Positions 52,300 to 60,528 of a DNA stretch of 64,000 nucleotides are shown here, piece by piece. Position numbers and translations under genes: made by a program. The notes below the pieces were generated by a model. The model saw only the letters and a list, made by a program, of their open reading frames with translations. It was not told the DNA's origin and did not search any database. The DNA comes from Streptomyces smaragdinus. Its GTDB lineage: Bacteria > Actinomycetota > Actinomycetes > Streptomycetales > Streptomycetaceae. The stretch is taken from contig NZ_WEGJ01000003.1 in the NCBI RefSeq assembly GCF_009604385.1, positions 124,001 to 188,000 of the forward strand, written 5' to 3'. Position 1 is the stretch's first letter. Each line of letters starts with the position of its first letter.

Positions 52300-53112
52300 T
52301 CAGGCGTCACGGCGGTCGACGACGGCGAATCCCGCGGCCAGGGCCGCGGCGGCGTACAGGCAGAACACGCCGAACCCCGTCCACGGGGCGAGGCTCGCGG
52401 CCTCCTGGTGGGCGGCGACGTAGATCTGGCCGCCCGACTGCATGGGTACGTACGGGCCGACGGTCGTCTTCCACGCCCCCGGCAGCAGGTTCAGCAGCAG
52501 GTTCGGTACGAACAGCACCCCGAGCAGCGTCGCGATGGCCCCGGCCGACGACCGCAGCAGCACCCCGAGCCCGAGCCCGAACAGCCCGAACACCGTCAGA
52601 TACAGCCCGCCCCCGAACACCGCCCGGGCCACCCCCGGGTCCGACAGCGCGGTGCCGGTCAGGGTGTCCGGGGGAAGGGCCGCCCGGAAGGCGAGGTAGG
52701 CGGCGAACGTGGACACGGTGGACGTGACGAGTGCGACGCCGGCGAAGACGGCGGCCTTCGCCGTCAGGACGCTGCGGCGGCGGGGGACGGCGGCCAGCGT
52801 CGTACGGATCATCCCGGAGCTGTACTCGGCGGTGACGAACAGCGTGCCGAGGACCCCGAACGCGACCTGGGAGACGTGCAGTCCGGCGAGGGCTAGCTGG
52901 ACGACGTCGACGTGGGCGAGGTCGGACTTGTCGAGCCGGGGCGCCAGGACCGCGGCGGCGAGGGCGGCGAAGGCGATGTTCGAGGCGCCGGCGACCAGCA
53001 GGGTCCAGTAGGTGGAGCGGACCGTGGTGAGCTTGTGGAACTCGGCGCGCAGTACGTTCGTGAAGTCGCCCCGGCGGCGTCCGGTCGCCGGGGGCGCGGT
53101 GACGGCGGTCAT
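52300..53112 (-). CDS. ABC-2 type transporter permease
   Basis: This 270-aa protein has about six transmembrane helices. The N-terminal FTNVLRAEFHKLTTVRSTYW and the middle FVTAEYSSGMIRTTLAAVPRR are typical of actinobacterial ABC-2 permeases beside a single ATPase. The pair probably exports a drug or lipid. The ATG at 53112 follows GAGGGG. It is the last gene of a three-gene operon with the ATPase and a 55-aa membrane protein. Confidence 0.9.
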   Translation of the reverse strand: MTAVTAPPATGRRRGDFTNVLRAEFHKLTTVRSTYWTLLVAGASNIAFAALAAAVLAPRLDKSDLAHVDVVQLALAGLHVSQVAFGVLGTLFVTAEYSSGMIRTTLAAVPRRRSVLTAKAAVFAGVALVTSTVSTFAAYLAFRAALPPDTLTGTALSDPGVARAVFGGGLYLTVFGLFGLGLGVLLRSSAGAIATLLGVLFVPNLLLNLLPGAWKTTVGPYVPMQSGGQIYVAAHQEAASLAPWTGFGVFCLYAAAALAAGFAVVDRRDA

Positions 53113-53123
53113 GAGACGGCCCC

Positions 53124-54053
53124 TCACTGTCGGGTGGCGGGTACGGAAGCGGTGTCGGCCCGGTATTCGGTGGCCTCGCGGGTCAGCTCCATGTAGCGCT
53201 GCTCCAGGGACATCCGCTGCTGCGACAGCTCCAGCAGCCCGAGGCCCCGAACCCGCGCCACCTCGCCGACCTCGTCCACGCTCGCGCCGGCGATCCGCAG
53301 CGCGCCGTCGGGCTCGGTGGTGACGGTGGCGCCGCGTTCGGCCAGTACGGCGGCGAGGGTGCCGGCGTCGGCGGAGCGGACCCGTACGGCATTGCCGGCG
53401 CCGGAGGCGAGGAGGGCGTCCACGGTGGTCTCGGCGATCAGCCGGCCGCCGCCGATGATGACCAGGCGGTCGGCGGTCAGCGCCATCTCGCTCATCAGAT
53501 GGCTGGAGAGGAACACCGTGCGGCCCTCGGCGGCCAGGGACTTGAGCAGCGTACGGATCCAGGCGACGCCGTCCGGGTCCAGGCCGTTGACCGGCTCGTC
53601 GAACATCAGCACCGGCGGGTCCCCGAGCAGCGCGGCGGCGATGCCGAGGCGCTGCGCCATGCCGAGGGAGAAGCCGCCGACGTGCTGGCGCGCCGCGGTG
53701 GCCAGGCCGACCTGGCGCAGCACCTCGCCGACGCGTGCGCGGGGGATGCCATTGCTGAGGGCCAGCCAGCGCAGATGGCTGACGGCGGACCGGCCGCCGG
53801 CCACGGCCGTGGCGTCGAGCAGCGCTCCGACGGCGCGCAGGGGGCGCCGGTAGCCGGTGTACGGGCGGCCGCCGACGGTGACGGCGCCCGCGGTCGGCGC
53901 GTCCAGCCCCATGATCATCCGCATGGTCGTGGACTTCCCCGACCCGTTGGGGCCGAGGAACCCGGTCACGGCCCCGGGAGGCACGGTGAACGACAGGCCG
54001 TCGACGGCCGTGACGCTCCCGTACCGCTTGGTGAGCCCGGTGGCCTCGATCAT
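53124..54053 (-). CDS. ABC transporter ATP-binding protein
   Basis: This 309-aa ATPase has Walker A LGPNGSGKST, signature FSLGMAQRLG and Walker B VLMFDEPVNGLDP. The 90-residue C-terminal extension is a DUF4162-like drug-exporter domain. Its ATG at 54053 overlaps the stop of the small upstream gene (TGATG), and the permease follows after 11 nt. The TetR gene diverges from the operon, so it probably represses it. Confidence 0.93.
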   Translation of the reverse strand: MIEATGLTKRYGSVTAVDGLSFTVPPGAVTGFLGPNGSGKSTTMRMIMGLDAPTAGAVTVGGRPYTGYRRPLRAVGALLDATAVAGGRSAVSHLRWLALSNGIPRARVGEVLRQVGLATAARQHVGGFSLGMAQRLGIAAALLGDPPVLMFDEPVNGLDPDGVAWIRTLLKSLAAEGRTVFLSSHLMSEMALTADRLVIIGGGRLIAETTVDALLASGAGNAVRVRSADAGTLAAVLAERGATVTTEPDGALRIAGASVDEVGEVARVRGLGLLELSQQRMSLEQRYMELTREATEYRADTASVPATRQ

Positions 54054-54220
54054 CAGTGGCCCTCCCCGCCGCCGATGACGCCGCTCAGATGCAGGACGGC
54101 GACGAGCACCAGCACCGCGAGGAGCAGGGCGGCGACGGTCAGCTTGCGGGCGCGGGACCAGCCGGGGCGCACGGGGTCGTCGGCGGACGCGGTGTCGGGG
54201 TGGGAGGGCAGTCCGGGCAT
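54053..54220 (-). CDS. 55-aa single-pass membrane protein leading the ABC operon
   Basis: This small gene has ATG at 54220 with GGAG 6 nt upstream. It encodes a 26-residue polar N-terminus, one transmembrane helix (LTVAALLLAVLVLVAVLHL, residues 27-45) and a short Gly-rich end. The stop overlaps the ATPase ATG (TGATG), so it is translationally coupled. It may be a subunit or regulator of the exporter. Nothing is known about it. Confidence 0.75.
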   Translation of the reverse strand: MPGLPSHPDTASADDPVRPGWSRARKLTVAALLLAVLVLVAVLHLSGVIGGGEGH

Positions 54221-54351
54221 GGGGAACTCCGTAAGTCGGCACGTCTCGGTGACGCGAACGGTCCCCAGTTTTTTCGATACAGAGTGTCCGAGTCAAGTCA
54301 GACTGTTCTCACCTGGTCGAGGTGTACGGATCCACGTCGTACGATGACGGC

Positions 54352-54927
54352 ATGCCGAAAATCTGGAGCGAGACGATCGCGGCGCACCGGGACGCCGTCC
54401 GCGACGCCACCCTGGACGCCACGGCGGCCCTGGTCGCCGAACACGGGCTCACGGGCGTGACGATGTCGCAGATCGCGAAGTCCACCGGCATCGGACGGGC
54501 GACGCTGTACCGCCACTTCCCGGACGTCGAGGCGATCCTCCGGGCGTGGCACGACCGGCAGATCGACGACCACCTCCGGCGCCTGCTGGAGATCCGCGAC
54601 CGCACCCCGGGCCCGCTGAACCGCCTCGAGGCGGTCCTCACCGGCTACGCGACGGCGACCTCCCACCGCCGCGCCCACGACCCCCGCCTCAACGCGCTCC
54701 TCCACAGCGGCGAACACGTGGCGGCGGCCCACGAACACCTCAGGGAATTCGTCCGCGACCTGATCGCGGACGCGGCCGGGACGGGGGACGTCCGCCGGGA
54801 CATCCCCCCGGACGAACTGGCGACGTACACCCTCCACGCCCTCTCGGCGGCGAGCACGCTGGACACACCGTCGGCGGTGGAGCGCCTGGTCACGCTCACG
54901 CTGAGCGGGCTCCGGGCACCCGCGTGA
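54352..54927 (+). CDS. TetR/AcrR-family regulator
   Basis: This 191-aa protein has the TetR helix-turn-helix (about residues 16-62: GVTMSQIAKSTGIGRATLYRHFPDVEAIL). The C-terminal domain is helical and has HSGEHVAAAHEHLREFV. It diverges from the ABC exporter operon across 131 nt, where GATACAGAGTGTC and AGTCAAGTCAGACT could be sites. ATG 54352. It overlaps the GNAT gene by 4 nt. Confidence 0.92.
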   Translation: MPKIWSETIAAHRDAVRDATLDATAALVAEHGLTGVTMSQIAKSTGIGRATLYRHFPDVEAILRAWHDRQIDDHLRRLLEIRDRTPGPLNRLEAVLTGYATATSHRRAHDPRLNALLHSGEHVAAAHEHLREFVRDLIADAAGTGDVRRDIPPDELATYTLHALSAASTLDTPSAVERLVTLTLSGLRAPA

Positions 54928-55430
54928 ACGTACGGACCGTACCCGTGACCACCGCGGACAGACCCATCCTCGAGCGGCTGCTGCAGCTGCACCTGCACGA
55001 CTTCTCGGAGTTCCAGCCGACGGAGCTGACCCCGGAGGGCGCATTCGACTACCCCTGGCTGGACGACTACTTCACATCCGCGAACCGCGAGGCGTACCTG
55101 ATCACGGCGGACGGCCTCCTGGCGGGCTTCGCCCTGATCCGCTGCGACGTCCCCGGCGACGACGGCGCCTGGAACGTGAGCGAGTTCTTCGTCGCACGCG
55201 GCCACCGCCGCCGCGGAACGGCGTCAACGGCCGCCCGCCAACTGTTCCAACGCCACCCGGGCGTGTGGACGCTGGCCTTCCTGGAGCACAACGTCCCTGC
55301 TGCCCGCTTGTGGCCGACGCTGGCGGAGGCTGTGTCCGAGGGGCCGGTGGAACGGGTACGGAAGATCCCTCCGGAGGTTCCGGCCGCCAAGTCCCGCCTG
55401 CGTTTTCGCGTCGTGGAACAGGCGGGTTGA
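54924..55430 (+). CDS. GNAT-family N-acetyltransferase
   Basis: The 168-aa protein has the GNAT core: GLLAGFALIRCDV, then EFFVARGHRRRGTASTAARQLF, which includes the acetyl-CoA loop GHRRRGTA, then FLEHNVPAARLW. The GTG at 54924 overlaps the TetR stop (GTGA), so the two are made together. It may acetylate a drug or amino compound controlled by the TetR protein. Confidence 0.9.
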   Translation: MNVRTVPVTTADRPILERLLQLHLHDFSEFQPTELTPEGAFDYPWLDDYFTSANREAYLITADGLLAGFALIRCDVPGDDGAWNVSEFFVARGHRRRGTASTAARQLFQRHPGVWTLAFLEHNVPAARLWPTLAEAVSEGPVERVRKIPPEVPAAKSRLRFRVVEQAG

Positions 55431-55465
55431 GCTCGCCCTTCGACAGCGCACCAGCCAGGGTTGAC

Positions 55466-55510
55466 GGCTGAGGTTGCCTCGACAATGGGCGAGCGGATCC
55501 AACCTCAGCC
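55466..55510. terminator. Inverted repeat between convergent genes
   Basis: GGCTGAGGTTG (55466-55476) and CAACCTCAGCC (55500-55510) pair perfectly across 23 nt. An outer pair, GCTCGCCC (55431-55438) and GGGCGAGC (55487-55494), overlaps as an alternative fold. It may end transcription from both sides. Confidence 0.5.
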
Positions 55511-55534
55511 GACGGCCTTGCCCTTCAACAGCCC

Positions 55535-55906
55535 TCAGCGACCTGCGCCGTCTGCCCCGAGCATCACCTGGATCGACTGGCCGACGAGGCCAGGACCCGC
55601 TGACGTAGACGGGACTTCCAATGGCTTCCCTTCTTCGACTCCAAGCCGCTCACCCCGCAGCACGGCGACATCCACAGCGTCTCGCAACGCATGGGCCAGC
55701 CACTTCACCGCCGTCCGGAGTTCCGCGAGCGACGTCTCCACCGCCCGGACCAGATCCTCCGCCCGCCCGGCATCCCGTAGCGCCCCGGCCAGGATCTCCA
55801 GCTCCATGGCGTCGGCGATGCGGTTCACCATCCCGTCGCCGACGGGTACGTAGGCGGGGCGTCCTTCGTCGGTCCACGGCAGCCGCCGCAGTGGCTGATG
55901 CATCAC
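55535..55906 (-). CDS. Hypothetical helical protein
   Basis: This 123-aa protein is mostly helical in the middle (MVNRIADAMELEILAGALRDAGRAEDLVRAVE...), with no signal peptide or motif. GTG 55906 is 7 nt from GGAGG; ATG 55903 is equally possible. It faces two GntR-type mini-regulators. The function is unknown. Confidence 0.65.
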   Translation of the reverse strand: MMHQPLRRLPWTDEGRPAYVPVGDGMVNRIADAMELEILAGALRDAGRAEDLVRAVETSLAELRTAVKWLAHALRDAVDVAVLRGERLGVEEGKPLEVPSTSAGPGLVGQSIQVMLGADGAGR

Positions 55907-56125
55907 GGCATCACCTCCGAAAAGTCACCTTGAACCGGATCCGGATCCGGCACCGCCGCCATGAGGCTCCACACAGGTCGACTCCCATCAGTCGGCTCAG
56001 CCCCAGGCGCGCCCCTTGCCCGGCCGCCCTGGGACGCTGGATATATACCACGGTACGCCATGGTCGCCCGCGATGCGCCATGTGCCGACAATGCAGCCCT
56101 TGGCATACCGCGCGACGCTGGTGTC

Positions 56126-56347
56126 ATGGCCGAGTACGAGTGGCAGCGAGTGGCCCGTGAGATCGAGCAGGAGATCCGTTCCGGCCGTATCCCGCCGGGC
56201 GGAGCGCTGATGGGTATTGTCCGGATGGCCGAGCACTACGGGGTCGCCGACCGCACCGTCCGGCGCGCGTTGCAGGACCTGCGGGAGCGGGGGCTGATCG
56301 AGACGCTGCCGCACAAGGGGTCGTTCGTCGCGGACCCGCTGCCGTAG
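56126..56347 (+). CDS. GntR-type winged-helix mini-regulator
   Basis: The 73-aa protein is only a GntR winged helix: QRVAREIEQEIRSGRIPPGG, then AEHYGVADRTVRRALQDLRERGLIETL and the wing KGSFVADP. There is no effector domain, which in GntR proteins usually adds 150 residues or more. ATG 56126. A second copy follows at 56377. The pair may be a regulator of a nearby gene or a plasmid-type KorSA remnant. Confidence 0.85.
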   Translation: MAEYEWQRVAREIEQEIRSGRIPPGGALMGIVRMAEHYGVADRTVRRALQDLRERGLIETLPHKGSFVADPLP

Positions 56348-56376
56348 CCCGCCGCCCCTACGCCGCAGCATCGAGC

Positions 56377-56634
56377 GTGACGCGTATGGAACTGGACCCG
56401 ACAAGGCCCGCGTGGTCACAGATCGCCGCGGAGGTGGAACGTCGTATCAGGAGCGGCAGCTACCCGCCGCGGTCCCGTCTCCCCGGGGCCGTGCCCCTCA
56501 GCAACGAGTTCGGTGTCGTCCCTTCCACCGCGGCAAAGGCCATGTCCGACCTGAAGCGGCGAGGGCTGGTGACCGCGTCTCCTGGATGGGGGACATTCGT
56601 CGCCGACCCGCTGCCATCGCCACCGCCTCCCTGA
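56377..56634 (+). CDS. Second GntR-type winged-helix mini-regulator
   Basis: This 85-aa protein repeats the layout of its neighbour: RPAWSQIAAEVERRIRSGSYPPRSRLPG, SNEFGVVPSTAAKAMSDLKRRGL and GWGTFVADPLP. It ends in a Pro run. GTG 56377 or ATG 56386 is the start; neither has a strong ribosome site, so it may depend on the upstream gene. The two proteins share the order of elements but differ in many residues, so the duplication is old. Confidence 0.8.
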   Translation: MTRMELDPTRPAWSQIAAEVERRIRSGSYPPRSRLPGAVPLSNEFGVVPSTAAKAMSDLKRRGLVTASPGWGTFVADPLPSPPPP

Positions 56635-56689
56635 TCGAGAGTGGAACGGGATCCAACGCAGCCCCCGGAGGCTGGGCCCCGACCACGAG

Positions 56690-57340
56690 CTACGGGCGGC
56701 GAGCCAGTACGTGGGCGTCCAGGAAGCCCCGCTCCGTCGCGGGATCGTGGAGCAATCGGGCCACCGTGACGAGTCCGGCCCCGGCCAGCAGCGAAGCGAA
56801 CTGATCCACCGGCCAGCTGTACGCGGGCGCCACCTTGTGGTCGAAGCGGGCCGGCTCCGGCCCCTCGGTCCCGAAGAGGGACACCAGGAGCAGGCCTCCC
56901 GGTGCCAGGACACGTGCCTGCTCGGCGAGTAGGGCGGGCAGTTCTTCGGGTGGGGTGTGGATCACCGAGTAGTGGGCCAGCACTCCGCCCAGCGCGCCGT
57001 CCTCGACCGGCAGGGCCTCCATTCGTCCTTCGTCGAACCTCAGCGCCGGCTCGGACCGCCGGGCGTGGGCGATCATGGCCGGGGAGAGGTCGATGCCGAA
57101 GGCGTCCAGCCCCAAGTCGTGCAGCATGGCCGTGAGATGACCCGGCCCGCACCCGACGTCGGCCACCCGCAGGTTCCCCGTGTCGCGCACGAGCTCGGCG
57201 AACGTGCCGATCATGTTTCGCGCGAACGGCCGCGTCTCCAGCCGACTGGTGAACATCGACGCATACAGTTCGACGACCCCGTCGTAGGCCGCCCTGGTCT
57301 CGTCCTGGTGTGCTGGCACGGGAAGGAAACTAACACCCAT
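56690..57340 (-). CDS. Class I SAM-dependent methyltransferase
   Basis: The 216-aa enzyme has VADVGCGPGHLTAMLHDLGLDAFGIDLSP (SAM motif and acidic loop) and a late LLAEQARVLAPGGLLLVSLFG, the methyltransferase_11/25 pattern. ATG 57340 is chosen (GVSFLPVPAHQDE); the longer frame to 57439 lacks support. The substrate is unknown. Confidence 0.88.
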   Translation of the reverse strand: MGVSFLPVPAHQDETRAAYDGVVELYASMFTSRLETRPFARNMIGTFAELVRDTGNLRVADVGCGPGHLTAMLHDLGLDAFGIDLSPAMIAHARRSEPALRFDEGRMEALPVEDGALGGVLAHYSVIHTPPEELPALLAEQARVLAPGGLLLVSLFGTEGPEPARFDHKVAPAYSWPVDQFASLLAGAGLVTVARLLHDPATERGFLDAHVLARRP

Positions 57341-57445
57341 GCCGTTTGCGACCGTTTCCCAGGACTGATCGCCCGCAGCGGCGGCATGGGCCGACGACCG
57401 CGCCTCCCGGACGAGACGTTCGTCGCCGACCCCTGCCACAGCGCG

Positions 57446-58318
57446 TCACACCGGCGGATTGAACCGCGAGTACTCCACCTCCCCCCACCGCAGCGGCACC
57501 GCCCCCGTGATCTCGCTGACCTCCCGGACCTCCAGCTCCACCGACCGCTCCGTCCCCTCCCACACGACCTCCGCCGAGCCGCTGACCTGGAGCAGTGTGC
57601 CCGTGTCCCAGTCCGGGAAGACCAGGCCCGCCGACGGGTTCAGGGCCAGGTTGCCCAGGGTCAGGAACATGGCGTTGCCCCGGTAGTCCGGCCAGCGCAG
57701 GCGGGTTGGGGAGAGGACCGAGACGAAGCCGGGGTTGCCGCCCCGGTGGGAGGCGTCCGCGTCGCCGGCCGGGGAGGCGGTGGCGACGAAGAACGTGTCG
57801 GCCGTCGCGATCGCCAGTTGCTGGGCCGTCGTCAGCCGGTCGCCGCGGTGTGCGGCGCGGGGGCCGGGCGGCACCCGGGTGAATGATCGCTTCTGCACAT
57901 ACTTCGGGCAGTTCGAGATCACCTGGTCCAGCTGGACCCGCAGCCCCTCCCCCGCCGGCCGCGAGACCCCGTTCAGCCGCATCCGCCGCCGTGTGGCCGG
58001 CTCGATCGCGATCGACCCGAGCCTGGCGGCCGGCGCGGCCAGCGCCCCCGCGAGCGGGTCCTCCGGCAGGGGCCGGGCCCCGATCGTCAGCACCCCGGGG
58101 TCCGGGACCCCCAGGAAGCCCGGCTCCCCCGTGAGGACCGTGGCCCAGATCGCGCCGCCGGGGGCCGTCGCGCCGACGACCAGCATCGGCTGGGCGGCGA
58201 GGAAGTCGGCGGCCACCTGCGGTACGGCCGGCCGGATGCCGCGCAGGGCGTTGGCGGCGGGACCGCTCAGGCCGGCGCGGTGCTGTACGTCCCGTTCACC
58301 CGTGGTGTAGGTGGCCAT
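57446..58318 (-). CDS. Pyridoxamine 5'-phosphate oxidase-family (split-barrel flavin) protein
   Basis: This 290-aa protein has a flavin split-barrel: ADTFFVATASPAGDADASHRGGNPGFV near residues 175-200 and WPDYRGNAMFLTLGNLALNPSAGLVFPDW. An N-terminal half (AADFLAAQPMLVVGAT) repeats the fold in part. The family oxidises or reduces small molecules with FMN or F420. It follows the VOC gene by 10 nt, so both are one operon under the palindrome at 58829. Confidence 0.88.
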   Translation of the reverse strand: MATYTTGERDVQHRAGLSGPAANALRGIRPAVPQVAADFLAAQPMLVVGATAPGGAIWATVLTGEPGFLGVPDPGVLTIGARPLPEDPLAGALAAPAARLGSIAIEPATRRRMRLNGVSRPAGEGLRVQLDQVISNCPKYVQKRSFTRVPPGPRAAHRGDRLTTAQQLAIATADTFFVATASPAGDADASHRGGNPGFVSVLSPTRLRWPDYRGNAMFLTLGNLALNPSAGLVFPDWDTGTLLQVSGSAEVVWEGTERSVELEVREVSEITGAVPLRWGEVEYSRFNPPV

Positions 58319-58328
58319 CCCCGGCTCC

Positions 58329-58793
58329 CTAGAAGAAACCGCAGGTCGGAGCGCCCGCGGTGGGGGCCTCGCCGGAGTCGGCCGCGGCGCCGGACGGGGT
58401 GTAGATCTCCAGCCGGACGCCGTCGGGGTCGCCGAAGAAGATCCCGCCGGAGTCCGCGCCCTCGCCGTGCGGGACGACGCCCTCGTACGCGAACTCGGCG
58501 CCCAGATCCTTCAGGACCGCCTCCGCCGCCCGAACCTCCTCGACCGACTCGACCTGGAACGACAGATGATGCAGCCCCGCCCGGTCGGCGGCGAACCCCG
58601 CACTGCTCTGCTGCCACAGCGTCAGCAGCATCTGCCCGTCCCTGGTCAGGAGGGCGTACCTGCGTCCCTCCTCCTTGCCCTCGGTGCCGACCTCGAAGCC
58701 GAAGACGGCCCGGTAGAAGGCGATCGACCGGTCCAGGTCGGTGACGTTCAGTCCCACATGCCCGGTTTTCAGTGACGTCGGAGTGCTGCTCAT
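58329..58793 (-). CDS. VOC-family (glyoxalase/dioxygenase-like) protein
   Basis: The 154-aa protein has two VOC beta-alpha units: HVGLNVTDLDRSIAFYRAVFGFEV and GLHHLSFQVESVEEV. The C-terminal IFFGDPDGVRLEIYTP carries the metal Glu. The family includes glyoxalase, extradiol dioxygenases and resistance proteins. It is the first gene of a two-gene operon with the PNPOx-like protein and diverges from the CGNR regulator. Confidence 0.9.
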   Translation of the reverse strand: MSSTPTSLKTGHVGLNVTDLDRSIAFYRAVFGFEVGTEGKEEGRRYALLTRDGQMLLTLWQQSSAGFAADRAGLHHLSFQVESVEEVRAAEAVLKDLGAEFAYEGVVPHGEGADSGGIFFGDPDGVRLEIYTPSGAAADSGEAPTAGAPTCGFF

Positions 58794-58828
58794 GTCCCTG
58801 CCCTCGTACGGGGTCGGAGGCCTTTCCC

Positions 58829-58860
58829 CCTAACCGCTTAAAGCGACTTTAAAGGTTAGG
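58829..58860. promoter_or_regulatory. Palindromic operator between VOC operon and CGNR regulator
   Basis: An inner TTAAAG-CGA-CTTTAA (58838-58852) sits inside outer CCTAACC (58829-58835) and GGTTAGG (58854-58860), making a 32-bp near-perfect palindrome. It lies 35 nt from the VOC start and 51 nt from the CGNR start. It is probably bound by the CGNR regulator. Confidence 0.75.
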
Positions 58861-58911
58861 TGCGAGCATCGTCAACCTGCTTCCGACCCTTGACCGGTTA
58901 GACTCGGTGTC

Positions 58912-59466
58912 ATGAGCAGCACCCAGGACCCCCGCCCGCTGACCGGCGAGCCCGTCTCCATCGACCTGATGAACACCCGGTGGATGCTGGACGGCGAGGT
59001 CCAGGACCTGCTCACCTCCACCGACGGCCTCGCCGTCTGGCTCGCGTCCCCCGGGATCGCGGCCCGGCTGAACGGGGTACGGGCCGACGCCGCCACCCTC
59101 GACGCCCTCCTCGCGGCGCGCTCCGCGCTGTACCGGATCGCCGACCACCCCGACGACCCCGGCGGCCCTCCCGCCCTCAACGCGGTCCTCGCCCACGGCC
59201 GGGTCCGGCACGAACTCGGCCCCGACGGGCCGGAGCAGCGGATCGAGACCGACGCCCCGCACCAGCTGCCGGCCTGGGTCGCGGCCGAGGACTATCTGCG
59301 CCTGCTCGACGACCGGCCCGAGCGGATCAGGGCGTGCGCGGGACCGACGTGCATCCTGCACTTCTACGACGTGTCCAAGAACGGCACCCGCCGCTGGTGC
59401 TCGATGGCCGTCTGCGGCAACCGGGCCAAGGCCCGCGAGCACTACGCCCGTTCCCGCCGCGCGTGA
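58912..59466 (+). CDS. CGNR zinc-finger regulator with ABATE domain
   Basis: This 184-aa protein has an N-terminal ABATE domain (PVSIDLMNTRWMLDGEVQDLL) and a C-terminal CGNR zinc finger: CAGPTC, then FYDVSKNGTRRWCSMAVCGNRAK with paired cysteines. These proteins regulate stress-related operons in actinobacteria. It diverges from the VOC/PNPOx operon across a strong palindrome. ATG 58912. Confidence 0.93.
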   Translation: MSSTQDPRPLTGEPVSIDLMNTRWMLDGEVQDLLTSTDGLAVWLASPGIAARLNGVRADAATLDALLAARSALYRIADHPDDPGGPPALNAVLAHGRVRHELGPDGPEQRIETDAPHQLPAWVAAEDYLRLLDDRPERIRACAGPTCILHFYDVSKNGTRRWCSMAVCGNRAKAREHYARSRRA

Positions 59467-59473
59467 ACAGAGG

Positions 59474-60310
59474 TCAGGCCCCCCGCGCGTACACCCCCGG
59501 CGTGACCCCGTAACACCGTACGAACCACCGGTGGAAATGGCTCTGGTCCGCGAACCCCACCGCCCCCGCCACCTCCGCCGGCGCCACCCCCGCGGCGAGC
59601 AGCCGGCGCCCCTCCCGCAGCCGCAACTGGCGCCGGTACTCGCTCGGCGACAGCCCGAACTCCCGCCGAAAGGCCCGGTACAGGGCGAACCGGCTGCTCC
59701 CCACCGCCGCCGCCAGTTCCTCCCCGGAGAACCCGTCCGCGTACCCCTCCCGCAGCAGCGCCCGCGCCCGGCGTGCGGTCGCCGCCCCGTGTCCCGGCGC
59801 GGCGGGGAGCCCCGGGGAGCGGGTCGCGCGGCGGCGGATCATCGCCAGCACCACGGCCGTCAGCCGTTCGTCCCTGGTCAGCGCGTCCTCCCCGGCCGCG
59901 AGCGCCGCGTGCAGCCGCAGCAGCGCCCGCTGGAGCACCGCGTCGTGGTGCACGGGGTGCGGGAACAGCGGCATGGGCGCCGCGGGGCCGTGGGCGTCGG
60001 TGAGCACCTCCCGTACGACGTCGGGGGCGACGTGCACCATCCGGTACCGGTAGCCGACCGCCGCGGCGGCGTGGCCGTCGTGCGGATCGTCCGGGTTGAA
60101 GGTCATCACCAGGCCCGCCGCGCTGGTGTGCGCGCCGCCCCGGCAGCGGAAGCCCTGGGCGCCCTCCTCGGTGACGCCGAAGGAGTACGCGTCGTGGCTG
60201 TGCTTGTGGAACGCGTGCCGGACGTAGTGCGCGTGCATGGCCTCCACGGGCCGCGCCGGGTCCCGCCAGTAGCGCACCCAGTCCTGTCGTTCGCCGTCCG
60301 GGAAGCTCAT
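59474..60310 (-). CDS. AraC-family transcriptional regulator
   Basis: This 278-aa protein has an N-terminal cupin-type sensor (HKHSHDAYSFGVTEEGAQGFRCRG, FNPDDPHDGHA) and a C-terminal double helix-turn-helix (ELAAAVGSSRFALYRAFRREFGLSPSEYRRQ and AGAVGFADQSHFHRWFVRCYGVTP). It would activate or repress a nearby amino-acid or metabolite gene on ligand binding. It converges on the CGNR gene. ATG 60310. Confidence 0.92.
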   Translation of the reverse strand: MSFPDGERQDWVRYWRDPARPVEAMHAHYVRHAFHKHSHDAYSFGVTEEGAQGFRCRGGAHTSAAGLVMTFNPDDPHDGHAAAAVGYRYRMVHVAPDVVREVLTDAHGPAAPMPLFPHPVHHDAVLQRALLRLHAALAAGEDALTRDERLTAVVLAMIRRRATRSPGLPAAPGHGAATARRARALLREGYADGFSGEELAAAVGSSRFALYRAFRREFGLSPSEYRRQLRLREGRRLLAAGVAPAEVAGAVGFADQSHFHRWFVRCYGVTPGVYARGA

Positions 60311-60528
60311 GCGCCCATCCTCGCGCACGTCCACCGGCCCGCGAGCCGGTGCCGGTGTACGCGGCGGACGCCGCCGGACCGGCCCGTACCCACGGCCGGG
60401 CGCTGTCGCGCGGCCTGTACACCGGGGAGATGTTCTCCACGGGCAACGACGACGACAACCGGGTCGCGCACTGCACTCCCAGGCCGGGGTGCGGGCCCGT
60501 ACCCAGGGGTGTTCACGTATCGCTTTGG

